Below, piece by piece: positions 26,426 through 34,821 of a DNA stretch of 63,073 bases. Each line of letters opens with the position of its first letter. The stretch's first letter is position 1. The notes under the pieces were generated by a model. The model did not search any database. It was not told the DNA's origin and saw only the letters and a list, made by a program, of their open reading frames with translations. The DNA is from Bradyrhizobium sp. NAS96.2 (GTDB lineage Bacteria; Pseudomonadota; Alphaproteobacteria; Rhizobiales; Xanthobacteraceae), in NCBI RefSeq assembly GCF_001908235.1, contig NZ_LGHK01000087.1, forward strand, positions 1 through 63,073, read 5' to 3'. The position numbers and the translations under genes are program-made.

Positions 26426-26454
26426 AACGCCGCCTCCGGGGCCGGAGACGGCGT
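26426..26454 (-). terminator. Hairpin downstream of serA
   Basis: ACGCCG-CCTCCGG and its near-perfect inverse form a stem with a short GG loop. On the minus strand it is followed by TTTG, about 125 bases after the serA stop. The U-run is short, so termination may be partial. Confidence 0.5.
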
Positions 26455-26565
26455 CATGTTCCGCAGATCGGAATTTGGATGCGCTTGAACGGTATCTTCC
26501 CCCATCATGCCCGGCACGTCCCGGGCGACGAACAGCCGCTCAAACAGCGTTTGAAACGTCTTCCT

Positions 26566-26597
26566 AGAACGTCAGCGCCTTAGAACGTGAGCGCCTT
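26566..26597. repeat. 16-bp tandem duplication at the serA stop codon
   Basis: AGAACGTCAGCGCCTT and AGAACGTGAGCGCCTT lie head to tail and differ by one base. The second contains the last codons of serA, the first lies just beyond the stop. Looks like a small slippage duplication. Confidence 0.8.
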
Positions 26598-28169
26598 GGC
26601 CTGCTTCACCTGCGGCAGCGATTGCACCTTGGCGAGCAACTCCGCCGGCACCGCGCCGTCGACCTCAACCAGCGCAATGGCGTCGCCACCCTGCTTGACG
26701 CGGCCGAGATGGAAGGTCGCGATATTGATTTTCGCATCACCCAGGAGACTCGCGAACGCGCCGATGAAGCCCGGCTTGTCCTCGTTGGTCACGTAGATCA
26801 TCGACTTGCCGAATTCGGCGTCGACGCGGATGCCCTTGATGTCGACGAGGCGCGGCTTGCCGTCGGCATAGACGGTGCCGGATACCGAACGCTCCTGGCG
26901 CTCGGTCGCGACGGTGACCGTGATCAGGCTTTCATAGTCGCTCTGCGCGGCGCGGACCACCTCGTCCACCACCATGCCGCGTTCCTTGGCGACGACAGGC
27001 GCCGACACCACGTTGACCTCGCCCAGCATCGGGCGCAGCAGGCCGGACAGCACCGCCGAGGTGATCGCCTTGATCTTCATCTCGGCGACGTGGCCCTCAT
27101 AGGTGATGGTGGTCTTGAGGATGCCGCTCTCGGTGAGCTGGCCGGCGAACGAGCCGAGCTTCTCGGCGAGCTCGATGAACGGCTTCAGCTTCGGGGCCTC
27201 TTCCGCTGTGATCGAGGGGAAGTTGACGGCGTTCGAGATCGCGCCCGACAGCAGATAATCCGACATCTGCTCGGCGACCTGCAGCGCGACGTTCTCCTGC
27301 GCCTCGGTGGTGGAGGCGCCGAGATGCGGGGTGCAGATCACGTTGGGATGACCAAACAGCACGTTCGTGGTCGCCGGCTCCTCGACGAACACGTCGAACG
27401 CCGCGCCCGCGACATGTTTGGAATTGAGCGCATCGACCAGCGCCTGCTCGTCGACCAGCCCGCCGCGGGCGCAGTTGATGATGCGCACGCCCTTCTTCAT
27501 CTTGGCGATCGCGGCCGCGTCGATGACGTTGCGGGTCTTGTCGGTCAACGGCGTGTGCAGCGTGATGAAATCGGCACGCTTCAGCAGGTCATCGAGCTCG
27601 ACCTTCTCGACGCCGATGTCCTTGGCGCGTTCCGGCGACAGGAACGGATCAAACGCGATCACCTTCATGCGCAGGCCGAGCGCGCGGTCGGCGACGATCG
27701 AGCCGATATTGCCGCAGCCGATCACCCCGAGCGTCTTGGCGGTGATCTCGACGCCCATGAAGCGGTTCTTCTCCCACTTGCCGGCCTGGGTCGAGGCGTC
27801 GGCCTGCGGGATCTCGCGTGCCAGCGCCAGCATCAAGGTGATCGCGTGCTCGGCGGTCGTGATCGAATTGCCGAACGGCGTGTTCATCACGATGATGCCC
27901 TTGGCGGTCGCGGCGGGGATCTCGACATTGTCGACGCCGATGCCGGCGCGGCCGATCACCTTGAGCTTGGTCGCCTTCTCGATGATCTTGGCGGTCGCCT
28001 TGGTGGCCGAGCGGATCGCAAGGCCATCATAGTTGCCGATGATCTCGGCGAGCTTGTCCTTGTCCTTGCCGAGGTTGGGCTGGAAGTCGACCTCGACGCC
28101 GCGATCCTTGAAGATCTGCACGGCGGCGGGCGACAGCGCGTCGGAAATGAGAACCTTGGGTTTTGTCAT
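26580..28169 (-). CDS. serA: D-3-phosphoglycerate dehydrogenase
   Basis: First step of serine biosynthesis: oxidises 3-phosphoglycerate with NAD. 529 residues: N-terminal substrate/NAD domains with GVIGCGNIGSIVADRA, catalytic R in CARGGLVDEQALVDAL, E in FVEEP and H in TPHLGASTTEAQ; then the intervening domain (about 310-445) and a C-terminal ACT domain (about 455-529) for serine feedback. The ATG at 28169 matches the usual family start, although a longer frame runs upstream. It lies 157 bases after serC in the same direction, the gene order typical of rhizobial serC-serA operons. Confidence 0.96.
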   Translation of the reverse strand: MTKPKVLISDALSPAAVQIFKDRGVEVDFQPNLGKDKDKLAEIIGNYDGLAIRSATKATAKIIEKATKLKVIGRAGIGVDNVEIPAATAKGIIVMNTPFGNSITTAEHAITLMLALAREIPQADASTQAGKWEKNRFMGVEITAKTLGVIGCGNIGSIVADRALGLRMKVIAFDPFLSPERAKDIGVEKVELDDLLKRADFITLHTPLTDKTRNVIDAAAIAKMKKGVRIINCARGGLVDEQALVDALNSKHVAGAAFDVFVEEPATTNVLFGHPNVICTPHLGASTTEAQENVALQVAEQMSDYLLSGAISNAVNFPSITAEEAPKLKPFIELAEKLGSFAGQLTESGILKTTITYEGHVAEMKIKAITSAVLSGLLRPMLGEVNVVSAPVVAKERGMVVDEVVRAAQSDYESLITVTVATERQERSVSGTVYADGKPRLVDIKGIRVDAEFGKSMIYVTNEDKPGFIGAFASLLGDAKINIATFHLGRVKQGGDAIALVEVDGAVPAELLAKVQSLPQVKQAKALTF

Positions 28170-28326
28170 CGGAATGATCCGTTGCTGAACGATGCGTTTG
28201 AATACACGACGGCCGCGGGCACGAAGCCCGCCCGGCCACTCTGCGCGATAGTTGGCCGGGTCAACCAGCGAAGACGCGCTTCGCGCTTTAGCCCGGCCAT
28301 AACGATGATGAATTACGCGAAGCGGC

Positions 28327-29499
28327 CTAGGCCGCTTTGGGCAGCGCGGCCTTGGTCTCCGCAAAGGCCCAGTCGATCCACTGCGTCAGCAGCTCGACGT
28401 CCTTTGCCTCGACGGTGGCGCCGCACCAGATCCGCAGGCCCGCCGGCGCATCGCGGTAATACGCGAAGTCGAAGCCGGCGTTTTCCTTCTCCACCAGCGC
28501 GACCAGCTTCTTGCAGAAGTCGGCCTGCGCATCAGCGGGAAGCGAGGTGATCGCGGGATCGGTGAACTTCAGGCACACCGAGGTGTTGGAGCGGATCGCG
28601 GGATCCTTGGCCAGGAAGTCGATCCAGGGCGTCCGCGCCTTCCAGTCGGCGAGCGCCTTGGTGTTGGCGTCGGCGCGCGCGATCAGGGCCTTCAGGCCGC
28701 CGATCGACTTCGCCCAGTTCAGCGCGTCGAGATAATCCTCGACGCAGAGCATCGACGGCGTGTTGATGGTCTCGCCTTCGAAGATGCCCTGGTTGAGCTT
28801 GCCGCCCTTGGTGAGGCGGAAGATCTTCGGCAGCGGCCAGGCCGGCTTGTAGGTCTCGAGCCGTTCGACCGCACGCGGCGACAGGATCAGCATGCCGTGC
28901 GCGGCCTCACCGCCGAGCGCCTTCTGCCAGGAGAAGGTGACGACATCGAGCTTGGCGAAATCGAGCGGCTGCGCGAAGGCGGCCGAGGTCGCGTCGCAAA
29001 TCGTGAGGCCTTCACGGGTTGCGCTGATCCAGTCGGCGTTCGGCACGCGCACGCCCGAGGTGGTGCCGTTCCAGGTGAAGACGATGTCGGAGGCAGGATC
29101 GACCTTGGAGAGATCGGGGATTTCACCGTAAGCCGCGTTCAGCTTGGTGACGTCCTTCAGCTTCAATTCCTTGACGACGTCGCTGACCCAGCCCTCGCCG
29201 AAGGATTCCCAGGCGAGCGTGGTGACGGGCCGCGCACCGAGCAGCGACCACAGCGCCATCTCGACCGCGCCGGTATCCGACGCCGGCACGATGCCGATCT
29301 TGTAGTCCGCAGGCACCTCAAGCACTTCGCGCGTCAGTTCGATCGCGAGCTTGAGCTTGGCCTTGCCTACCTTCGCACGGTGCGAACGGCCGAGAGCGGC
29401 ATCCTTGAGATTGTTGGGGTTCCAGCCGGGGCGCTTGGCGCAGGGGCCGGAGGAGAAATGCGGCACATTAGGCCGCGAAGCGGGCTTCGCTGCAGTCAT
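28327..29499 (-). CDS. serC: Phosphoserine aminotransferase
   Basis: Second step of serine biosynthesis: transfers an amino group to 3-phosphohydroxypyruvate using pyridoxal phosphate. 390 residues, the alphaproteobacterial length, with the PLP lysine K193 in FSWQKALGGEAAHG. It is followed by serA. The leader before the ATG carries an inverted repeat that can mask the ribosome-binding site, consistent with the known serC RNA motif of alphaproteobacteria. Confidence 0.95.
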   Translation of the reverse strand: MTAAKPASRPNVPHFSSGPCAKRPGWNPNNLKDAALGRSHRAKVGKAKLKLAIELTREVLEVPADYKIGIVPASDTGAVEMALWSLLGARPVTTLAWESFGEGWVSDVVKELKLKDVTKLNAAYGEIPDLSKVDPASDIVFTWNGTTSGVRVPNADWISATREGLTICDATSAAFAQPLDFAKLDVVTFSWQKALGGEAAHGMLILSPRAVERLETYKPAWPLPKIFRLTKGGKLNQGIFEGETINTPSMLCVEDYLDALNWAKSIGGLKALIARADANTKALADWKARTPWIDFLAKDPAIRSNTSVCLKFTDPAITSLPADAQADFCKKLVALVEKENAGFDFAYYRDAPAGLRIWCGATVEAKDVELLTQWIDWAFAETKAALPKAA

Positions 29500-29570
29500 A
29501 TTCTACCCTTCCAGATAGCTGCCTCTCGGTGGGGAGAGGTTTCCCGCGGTCGGAGATAGTAGAAGGGTAC
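29500..29570 (-). promoter_or_regulatory. Candidate serC leader RNA structure
   Basis: In the serC transcript TACCCTTC (about 29569-29562) pairs with GAAGGGTA (29511-29504), which covers the Shine-Dalgarno GGAAGG, and an internal hairpin CCTCTC/GAGAGG lies between (29539-29522). An alphaproteobacterial serC RNA motif is known just upstream of serC-serA operons. The position and shape fit, but the match to the published consensus was not computed. Confidence 0.65.
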
Positions 29571-29577
29571 CCAAACG

Positions 29578-29790
29578 TCAAGGAAGTTCAGACTTTTCCG
29601 GAACGATCGGGAGATCACGGCTGATTGATGGGGCGTTCTCGACCTGCTGCATCGTCTCCTGATCGAGCAAATCTGCCGCCAGAGTCATGATCTTAACTGC
29701 CTTGCGCCGGCTCGATATTTTCAAAATGCTCTTATCGCCGGCCAGCACGATGTACTCGTTGCCGACCCGCACGATCGAATATTCCGACAT
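29578..29790 (-). CDS. Small hypothetical protein next to serC leader
   Basis: 70 residues starting MSEYSIVRVGNEYIVLAGDK. The N-terminal 40 residues form a short beta-rich segment (IVRVGNEYIVLAGDKSILKI) followed by a helix (SRRKAVKIMTLAADLL); no family was recognised. The ATG at 29790 was preferred since a longer frame to 29862 only adds Arg/Gly-rich residues. It is a plausible real small protein because of its low-GC codons and balanced composition. Confidence 0.55.
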   Translation of the reverse strand: MSEYSIVRVGNEYIVLAGDKSILKISSRRKAVKIMTLAADLLDQETMQQVENAPSISRDLPIVPEKSELP

Positions 29791-29957
29791 TCCAATCCCC
29801 GGTTGCCCGCCGCCCCGTGGGAGACGTCCGACATACCGGACTCGTTCCGCCCGTAAAATCACGGAGGCCGGCTTAGTTTATTGGCTGTTAACCGGAACGC
29901 GCAGCAGCGGCTACCGCAGGCATTGCCTTGTGAGCGGCACAACTTCGTGCGCGCAGC

Positions 29958-30428
29958 TCAAAAGCGCAGCGTCATGCCGACATGGCTGCGCGCGAATCCC
30001 AGCCGCTCATAGAAGCGCTGCGCATCGACGCGGGTGTGATGCGTCAGCAACTCGACCAGCATGCAGCCTTGCGCACGCGCCTCGGTCACCGCCCACTGCA
30101 CGAGCTGCTCGCCGATGCCGCGGCTGCGGCAGTGTTTTGCAACGCGGACGTCCTCGAGCAGGCCGCGCGAAGAGCCCTGCGAGCTGATCCCCGGCAGAAC
30201 CGCAAGCTGCAGGCAGCCGACCACGGCGCCCTCCCCGTCGACCGCAACGACGAGCTGCAGGTTCGGATCACGCGCGACCCGTGCGAAGGCGTCGTAATAG
30301 CTTTGCGGCAGCGGATCCGCGATCTGCTCACGCGCGCTGCCGAGCGGATCGTCCGCCAGCATGCCGACGATGGCGGCGACATCCTCGCGCCGCGCGCGGC
30401 GGATCGTGATCGATGAGGCTTCAGTCAT
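29958..30428 (-). CDS. GNAT-family N-acetyltransferase
   Basis: 156 residues from ATG 30428 (a GTG four codons earlier, 30440, is possible). The acetyl-CoA-binding motif A is seen near residues 100-120 (VAKHCRSRGIGEQLVQWAV), followed by motif B with VDAQRFYERLGFARS. Family members acetylate amines of small molecules or proteins; the substrate is unknown. It follows a glutathione S-transferase gene with only a short gap, so the two are probably cotranscribed. Confidence 0.88.
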   Translation of the reverse strand: MTEASSITIRRARREDVAAIVGMLADDPLGSAREQIADPLPQSYYDAFARVARDPNLQLVVAVDGEGAVVGCLQLAVLPGISSQGSSRGLLEDVRVAKHCRSRGIGEQLVQWAVTEARAQGCMLVELLTHHTRVDAQRFYERLGFARSHVGMTLRF

Positions 30429-30446
30429 ATCGATGTTCACCAGAAG

Positions 30447-31037
30447 TCAGCGCACCGCCGGCAGGCCGAGCACATGCTCGGCATCGGCGATCCAGCGGCG
30501 GATCATGGGATAGCGCGCGAGTTCGAGGCCGCCGTCCTCCGCCATGCGCGTATAGGCGAGCAACGACACGTCGGCGAGCGAGAACGCATCGCCGACCAGG
30601 AACTGCGTGCCGGCAAGATGCCGCTCCAGGTGATCGAGCGCGACATAGCCGCGCTTGATCAGGTTCGGATCGATCTCGGAGACGGCCTTGCCGAGATACA
30701 CGGTCTGAAAACGGCAGACGGCGACATAAGGCTCATGGCTGTTCTGCTCCCAGAACATCCAGGCATCCATCTGCGCCGCGCGATAGGGATCGGCGGGGAT
30801 CAGATCGCTGCCGCGCGCGAGGTAGCGGATGATGGCATTGGATTGCGCAAGCGTGCGTCCGTCATCGAGCTCGACCGTCGGCACCTGACCCCAGCCGTTC
30901 AGCTTGAGGAATTCCGCCGTCCGGCTGCCGCCCTTCATGGTGTCGATCTCGACCCATGTGTATGGCAGCGCCAACTTGTCGCACACCCATTTCACCTTCA
31001 GGCAATTGCCTGAATTGGCGTCGCCGTGGATTTTCAT
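30447..31037 (-). CDS. Glutathione S-transferase family protein, 196 residues
   Basis: Thioredoxin-like N-terminal domain (about 1-77) with HGDANSGNCLKVKW and the glutathione-contacting GQVPTVELDDGRTLAQSNAI, then an all-helical C-terminal domain. It probably conjugates glutathione to electrophiles or isomerises thiol adducts. The following GNAT gene starts within about 20 bases of its stop. It is similar in type, but not close, to the gene at 48778-49431. Confidence 0.88.
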   Translation of the reverse strand: MKIHGDANSGNCLKVKWVCDKLALPYTWVEIDTMKGGSRTAEFLKLNGWGQVPTVELDDGRTLAQSNAIIRYLARGSDLIPADPYRAAQMDAWMFWEQNSHEPYVAVCRFQTVYLGKAVSEIDPNLIKRGYVALDHLERHLAGTQFLVGDAFSLADVSLLAYTRMAEDGGLELARYPMIRRWIADAEHVLGLPAVR

Positions 31038-31108
31038 GTGAGGTCGCTCCGCTTGCGGAGCAACATCGGATCAGCCGCACATTGCAGTGTCAAGCGACGC
31101 AGCGCTCG

Positions 31109-31960
31109 TCAGAACTTGTAGCCGATGGCAGCACGTACGCTGTTCTGCGTGACCGACGTGTTCTTGACCGGCATGAACTTGACGTATTCCCACTCGCCGC
31201 GCACGAAAACACAGTTCCACAGCATGTATTCCAGGCCGAGACCAGCAGTCCAGCCTGCAACGTAAGCGTCCGTCTTCGCATCCGTTGCGGTTTGGGAAAA
31301 CTGCGGGAGTGCAAAGGTGGTCGAACTTCCGTCGGCAAAGTTGATCGTTCTGTTCACGGAGCTCGTGACCGTGCGCGAGACATCCATTCGGCCGACCGCA
31401 AGGCCGCCGAACATGTAGGGCAGAAAGTCACCGGTTGCCCAACCCGCCCGGCCGCGGAATGTCACCTCGTCTTTGAGCTTCATTGAAGCGCTTCCATTCA
31501 ACGTCACGCCGTCGGCGGCAGAGGCACCGGCCGGCAGGACCAAGGTGGGTTGCGCGACTTGAATCGGACCCAGGCTTCCGAAGGTCGATGCCGTAAGGCC
31601 GGACCAATGGGTATAGTTTGCTTCGACACCCACCACGGCGTCGTCATACTGCCAGTTGCGTCCGACAAATGCTCCGAAGCCCGAGCTTTGCGAATTGACC
31701 CGGCCAAGCAGATTGAATTGGGACGTCGGCCCTTGCAGCGTCGTGTTGCGAAAGATGGAATTGGTCAGAGGCGCAACCGAGCCGCCAAAGTCGGTATTGA
31801 TCCATGTCTGGCTGACCTGACCGCCGACATACCAGCCGTCCCAGTTTCTGGTGGGCGCGCTGGACGCGGGCAGACTGCCGCGAAGGAACTCCGGCATGTC
31901 GGCCGCCTGCGCGCCGGTCACCGCCCCGAACATCATCGCCGCCAGCAAGAACCTACGCAT
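31109..31960 (-). CDS. Outer membrane beta-barrel protein (Omp25-like)
   Basis: 283 residues. A clear signal peptide (MRRFLLAAMMFGAVTGAQA, cleaved before ADMP) and a C-terminus AAIGYKF ending in Phe, the usual signal for the outer membrane insertion machinery. The barrel contains alternating strands such as DGWYVGGQVSQTW and FLPYMFGGLAVGRMD. The chosen ATG has GGAG 8 bases upstream. It is a porin-type protein of rhizobia; the role is probably structural. Confidence 0.87.
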   Translation of the reverse strand: MRRFLLAAMMFGAVTGAQAADMPEFLRGSLPASSAPTRNWDGWYVGGQVSQTWINTDFGGSVAPLTNSIFRNTTLQGPTSQFNLLGRVNSQSSGFGAFVGRNWQYDDAVVGVEANYTHWSGLTASTFGSLGPIQVAQPTLVLPAGASAADGVTLNGSASMKLKDEVTFRGRAGWATGDFLPYMFGGLAVGRMDVSRTVTSSVNRTINFADGSSTTFALPQFSQTATDAKTDAYVAGWTAGLGLEYMLWNCVFVRGEWEYVKFMPVKNTSVTQNSVRAAIGYKF

Positions 31961-32080
31961 CGCAACGCTCCATCCCACTCATCGAATGCGCGTTGATCAT
32001 CCCCTGTTAACCTTAACCAATCGTTGTCGCCGGCAGCTTTCGACCACGCAAGTTGCACTCGCGCAATGACGCGGCAACGG

Positions 32081-32111
32081 AAAACGGCGCGGGATGATCC
32101 CGCGCCGTTTT
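32081..32111 (-). terminator. Terminator after Omp25-like gene 2
   Basis: AAAACGGCGCGGG and CCCGCGCCGTTTT form a 13-base-pair stem around ATGAT, with T runs on both strands. It lies 37 bases after the stop of the gene ending at 32148. Confidence 0.85.
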
Positions 32112-32147
32112 CAATCGTTAACCGTGAGGCCTCGAAATTAACCCTTA

Positions 32148-32999
32148 TTAGCCCTTGCGGATCAGCGGGGGCGGCGGCGGCGGAGGCGGCACGTCGCAGC
32201 ATGGCAGGTTGAAGCGCACGCCGAGCTTCACGTCCTGCGAGGTAATGTCGCGGAACTGGAAGCTCGAGGGACCGGTCGGCGTGCCGTCGAAGAAGTGACC
32301 CTGACCCTGGCCGGCGGTGCCCATGTCGAGGTAGCGATAAGCCAGTTCGACCGTGAAGTTGTTGGTGACCTTGTAGGCGACACCGGCGTGCAGCGCCCAG
32401 GCGAAGTTGGTCTTGGTGGCGCCGTCGGCGATGAAGGAGCTGGTCAGGCCCGACCCGCTCGGGAACGTCGTGACGTCGGAGAACGCCGCGGTCTTGAGCA
32501 CTGCGGCACCGACACCGGCACCGATGAACGGGGTCAAGCAACCCCAGGTGCCGAGATCGGCGTAGACGTTCACGAGGCCGACCCAGCTCTGGATGCCGCC
32601 ATGATAGGTGTCACCCAAGGAGCTCGGCCCGGGGAACGTGAAGAAGTCGGTGCCGTTGAAGCTCACCTTCGAGCGATACTCACCGGTGATGTCGGCGCGG
32701 AACCAGCTGTTGAACTGATAGCCGACGCCGATGCCGTAGAGCATGCCGCCGTCGAAACCGTGGCCGTACTGGTTGAAGGCAGTGCCGGCTGGCAGCGTAT
32801 CGTAGGCGTTGACGTGCAGCCTCGCCTTGGTGTTGGTCATGCCGATATCGCCGCGCAGATACCAGCCGCCGAAATCCTGGACCGGCGGAGGCGCATACGC
32901 CATCGGGGGTGGCGGCATGATCGGCATGTCGGCAGCGAACGCTGCCGAGGACAACAGAGATGCCGCTCCGGCGGCAATCAGGGTCTTTACGCTACGCAT
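32148..32999 (-). CDS. Omp25-like outer membrane protein with poly-Pro tail
   Basis: 283 residues: signal peptide (MRSVKTLIAAGAASLLSSAAFA), a Pro-rich linker (MPPPPMAYAPPPV, about 26-40), then an eight-stranded barrel with GGWYLRGDIGMTN and later FMVELAYRYL-like strands. The C-terminus ends in CCDVPPPPPPPPLIRKG, so the final barrel strand lies before a short proline-rich extension, unlike the usual Phe end. AAGGA lies just before the ATG. Similar extensions occur in rhizobial porins; a cell-wall contact is possible. Confidence 0.86.
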   Translation of the reverse strand: MRSVKTLIAAGAASLLSSAAFAADMPIMPPPPMAYAPPPVQDFGGWYLRGDIGMTNTKARLHVNAYDTLPAGTAFNQYGHGFDGGMLYGIGVGYQFNSWFRADITGEYRSKVSFNGTDFFTFPGPSSLGDTYHGGIQSWVGLVNVYADLGTWGCLTPFIGAGVGAAVLKTAAFSDVTTFPSGSGLTSSFIADGATKTNFAWALHAGVAYKVTNNFTVELAYRYLDMGTAGQGQGHFFDGTPTGPSSFQFRDITSQDVKLGVRFNLPCCDVPPPPPPPPLIRKG

Positions 33000-33304
33000 T
33001 GGCTTCGTCCTTTTGGCCCAAGTGAGGCGACACGAAAGGCCCCACGTCTGAAACTCACGGGCGGACGATGGCAGCAAATGTTTAAGCGGCACTTAACCCT
33101 AATTTTTAAGGTTGATTTTCTCTCACCGATTTCTGCGGCTGTTGCTTATGAGTCCATAAATGCGCGCACGCAGCGGCGAAAGATGGCGATCTCGCCACAG
33201 GTGCTAATGAAGCGTTGACGCGGGGCGCGTTTGCAACGCACGCGAGCTGCGTGTGTTAGCGAATGCTTAATGCGGGAACTGCTGCCCGCCTCACTGCCGG
33301 GAGT
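33000..33304. other. 305-bp intergenic region, AT-rich centre
   Basis: Between the start of the Omp25-like gene and the end of the MFS gene. An AT-rich patch TTAACCCTAATTTTTAAGG near 33090 is probably part of the omp promoter region. No gene or clear regulatory palindrome was found. Confidence 0.45.
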
Positions 33305-34555
33305 TCAGCGGACGGCCTTCGGCATCTTCGGCAGGAACACCGCGAGCAGGCCGATCGCCGGCAGGAATGCGCACAGCTGATAGACAAAGGCGATCGAGGT
33401 GCGGTCCGCGAGCTTGCCGAGCACAGCCGCGCCGAGGCCACCGATGCCGAAGGCGACGCCGAAGAACACGCCGGAGATCATGCCGAAGCGATGCGGCATC
33501 AATTCCTGCGCGAACACGATGATCGCCGACGTCGCCGACGAGATGATCAGGCCGATCACGACCGTCAGCACGGCGCTTGCAAACAGGCCCGCATAAGGTA
33601 GCGCCAGCGTGAACGGCAGCGCGCCGAGGATCGAGAACCAGATCACGTATTTGCGGCCGAAGCGGTCGCCGAGCGGCCCGCCGATGAAGGCGCCCGCGGC
33701 GTTCGCGGCAAGGAAGATGAACAGGTAGAGCTGCGCCGCTTGCGTCGAGACGCCGAACCTGTCGATCAGATAGAAGATGTAATAGCTCGACAGGCTCGAG
33801 ACATAGAGCTGCTTGGAGAACAGCAGCGCGACCAGCACGACGAGCGCGATCATCACGCGCCGCTGGTCCGGATGGTCCGGATGCCGCTCGACGGCGACTG
33901 CCTTCTTGCCCGCGATCTGCGGCTTGTACCAGACGCCGATGCGCCAGAGGATCACGATGGCGAGGAACGCGATCGAGGAGAACCAGGCGATCGAGGGCTG
34001 GCCGAACGGCACCACGATCAGCGCCGCAAGCACCGGCCCCATCGAAGTGCCGAAGCTTCCACCAAGCTGGAACACCGATTGCGCGAAACCGTAGCGTCCG
34101 CCCGAGGCCAGCCGCGCGATCCGCGACGATTCCGGGTGGAACACCGCGGACCCGAGACCGACCAGCGAAGCGGCGATCAGGATCATCCCGTAAGAATGCG
34201 CGACGCTGAGCAACAGCAGCCCGAAGAAGGTGAAGTCCATGCCGATCGCAAGCGAGAACGGCTGCGCTTTCTTGTCGGTGAAATGCCCGACCAGCGGCTG
34301 CAGCAGCGAGGCAGTGAACTGGAACGCCAGCGTGATCATTCCGATCTGCGCGAAGTCGAGCGCGTAATTGTCCTTCAGGATCGGATAGACCGAGGCGATC
34401 AGCGACTGCATCGTGTCGTTGAGGAAGTGCGAGAAGCTGATGCCGGCGAGCACGACATAGGCCGGCCCGGCGGCGGCCGCCGCCTTCGCGGCAGTCAATT
34501 CCGGCACCGGCACCGGTTTGCCCAGTGCCTGTTCGCTTATGACGGGCTTGTTCAA
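33305..34555 (-). CDS. MFS transporter, fosmidomycin-resistance (Fsr)-like
   Basis: 416 residues with twelve membrane segments. The opening SFSHFLNDTMQSLIASVYPIL is the signature of the Fsr-type major facilitator exporters, which extrude fosmidomycin-like drugs or arabinose-type sugars. The start is a TTG (34555), since the next internal ATG lies inside the conserved region. The N-terminus carries about 25 extra residues. It stands alone. Confidence 0.86.
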   Translation of the reverse strand: MNKPVISEQALGKPVPVPELTAAKAAAAAGPAYVVLAGISFSHFLNDTMQSLIASVYPILKDNYALDFAQIGMITLAFQFTASLLQPLVGHFTDKKAQPFSLAIGMDFTFFGLLLLSVAHSYGMILIAASLVGLGSAVFHPESSRIARLASGGRYGFAQSVFQLGGSFGTSMGPVLAALIVVPFGQPSIAWFSSIAFLAIVILWRIGVWYKPQIAGKKAVAVERHPDHPDQRRVMIALVVLVALLFSKQLYVSSLSSYYIFYLIDRFGVSTQAAQLYLFIFLAANAAGAFIGGPLGDRFGRKYVIWFSILGALPFTLALPYAGLFASAVLTVVIGLIISSATSAIIVFAQELMPHRFGMISGVFFGVAFGIGGLGAAVLGKLADRTSIAFVYQLCAFLPAIGLLAVFLPKMPKAVR

Positions 34556-34683
34556 TGCAGCATTCCCGGACGGATTCGCAAAACTACCTCCGTGTCGTAC
34601 GACGCGGAGGTAGGGCGGACCAGTTGCGCTAGCCGATGGCAGCGATGCGCTGCGTGGTCAGCATTATTGAATCAAATCCGTCT

Positions 34684-34788
34684 CCGTCACCCTGAGGTGC
34701 GAGCCCTTGCGAGCCTCGAAGGATGCACGGCCACCAGCCGGGCCGTCGATCCTTCGAGGCTCGCTACGCGAGCGCCTCAGGATGACGG
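34684..34788. repeat. Intergenic palindrome, family D
   Basis: CCGTCACCCTGAGGTGCGAG at one end, GCCTCAGGATGACGG at the other, with inner arms GAGCCTCGAAGGATGC and its inverse. The inner part is shared with the long palindrome at 9975. It lies between glmM end and the MFS start. Confidence 0.75.
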
Positions 34789-34821
34789 AATCAGCAGGTG
34801 AGCCCCGGAGAATCTATAGCT

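Noticed and set aside
26622..28550. 642-codon plus-strand frame opposite serA
   Set aside because: Asp/Gly/Arg repeats typical of an antisense frame; serA and serC motifs are complete on the other strand.
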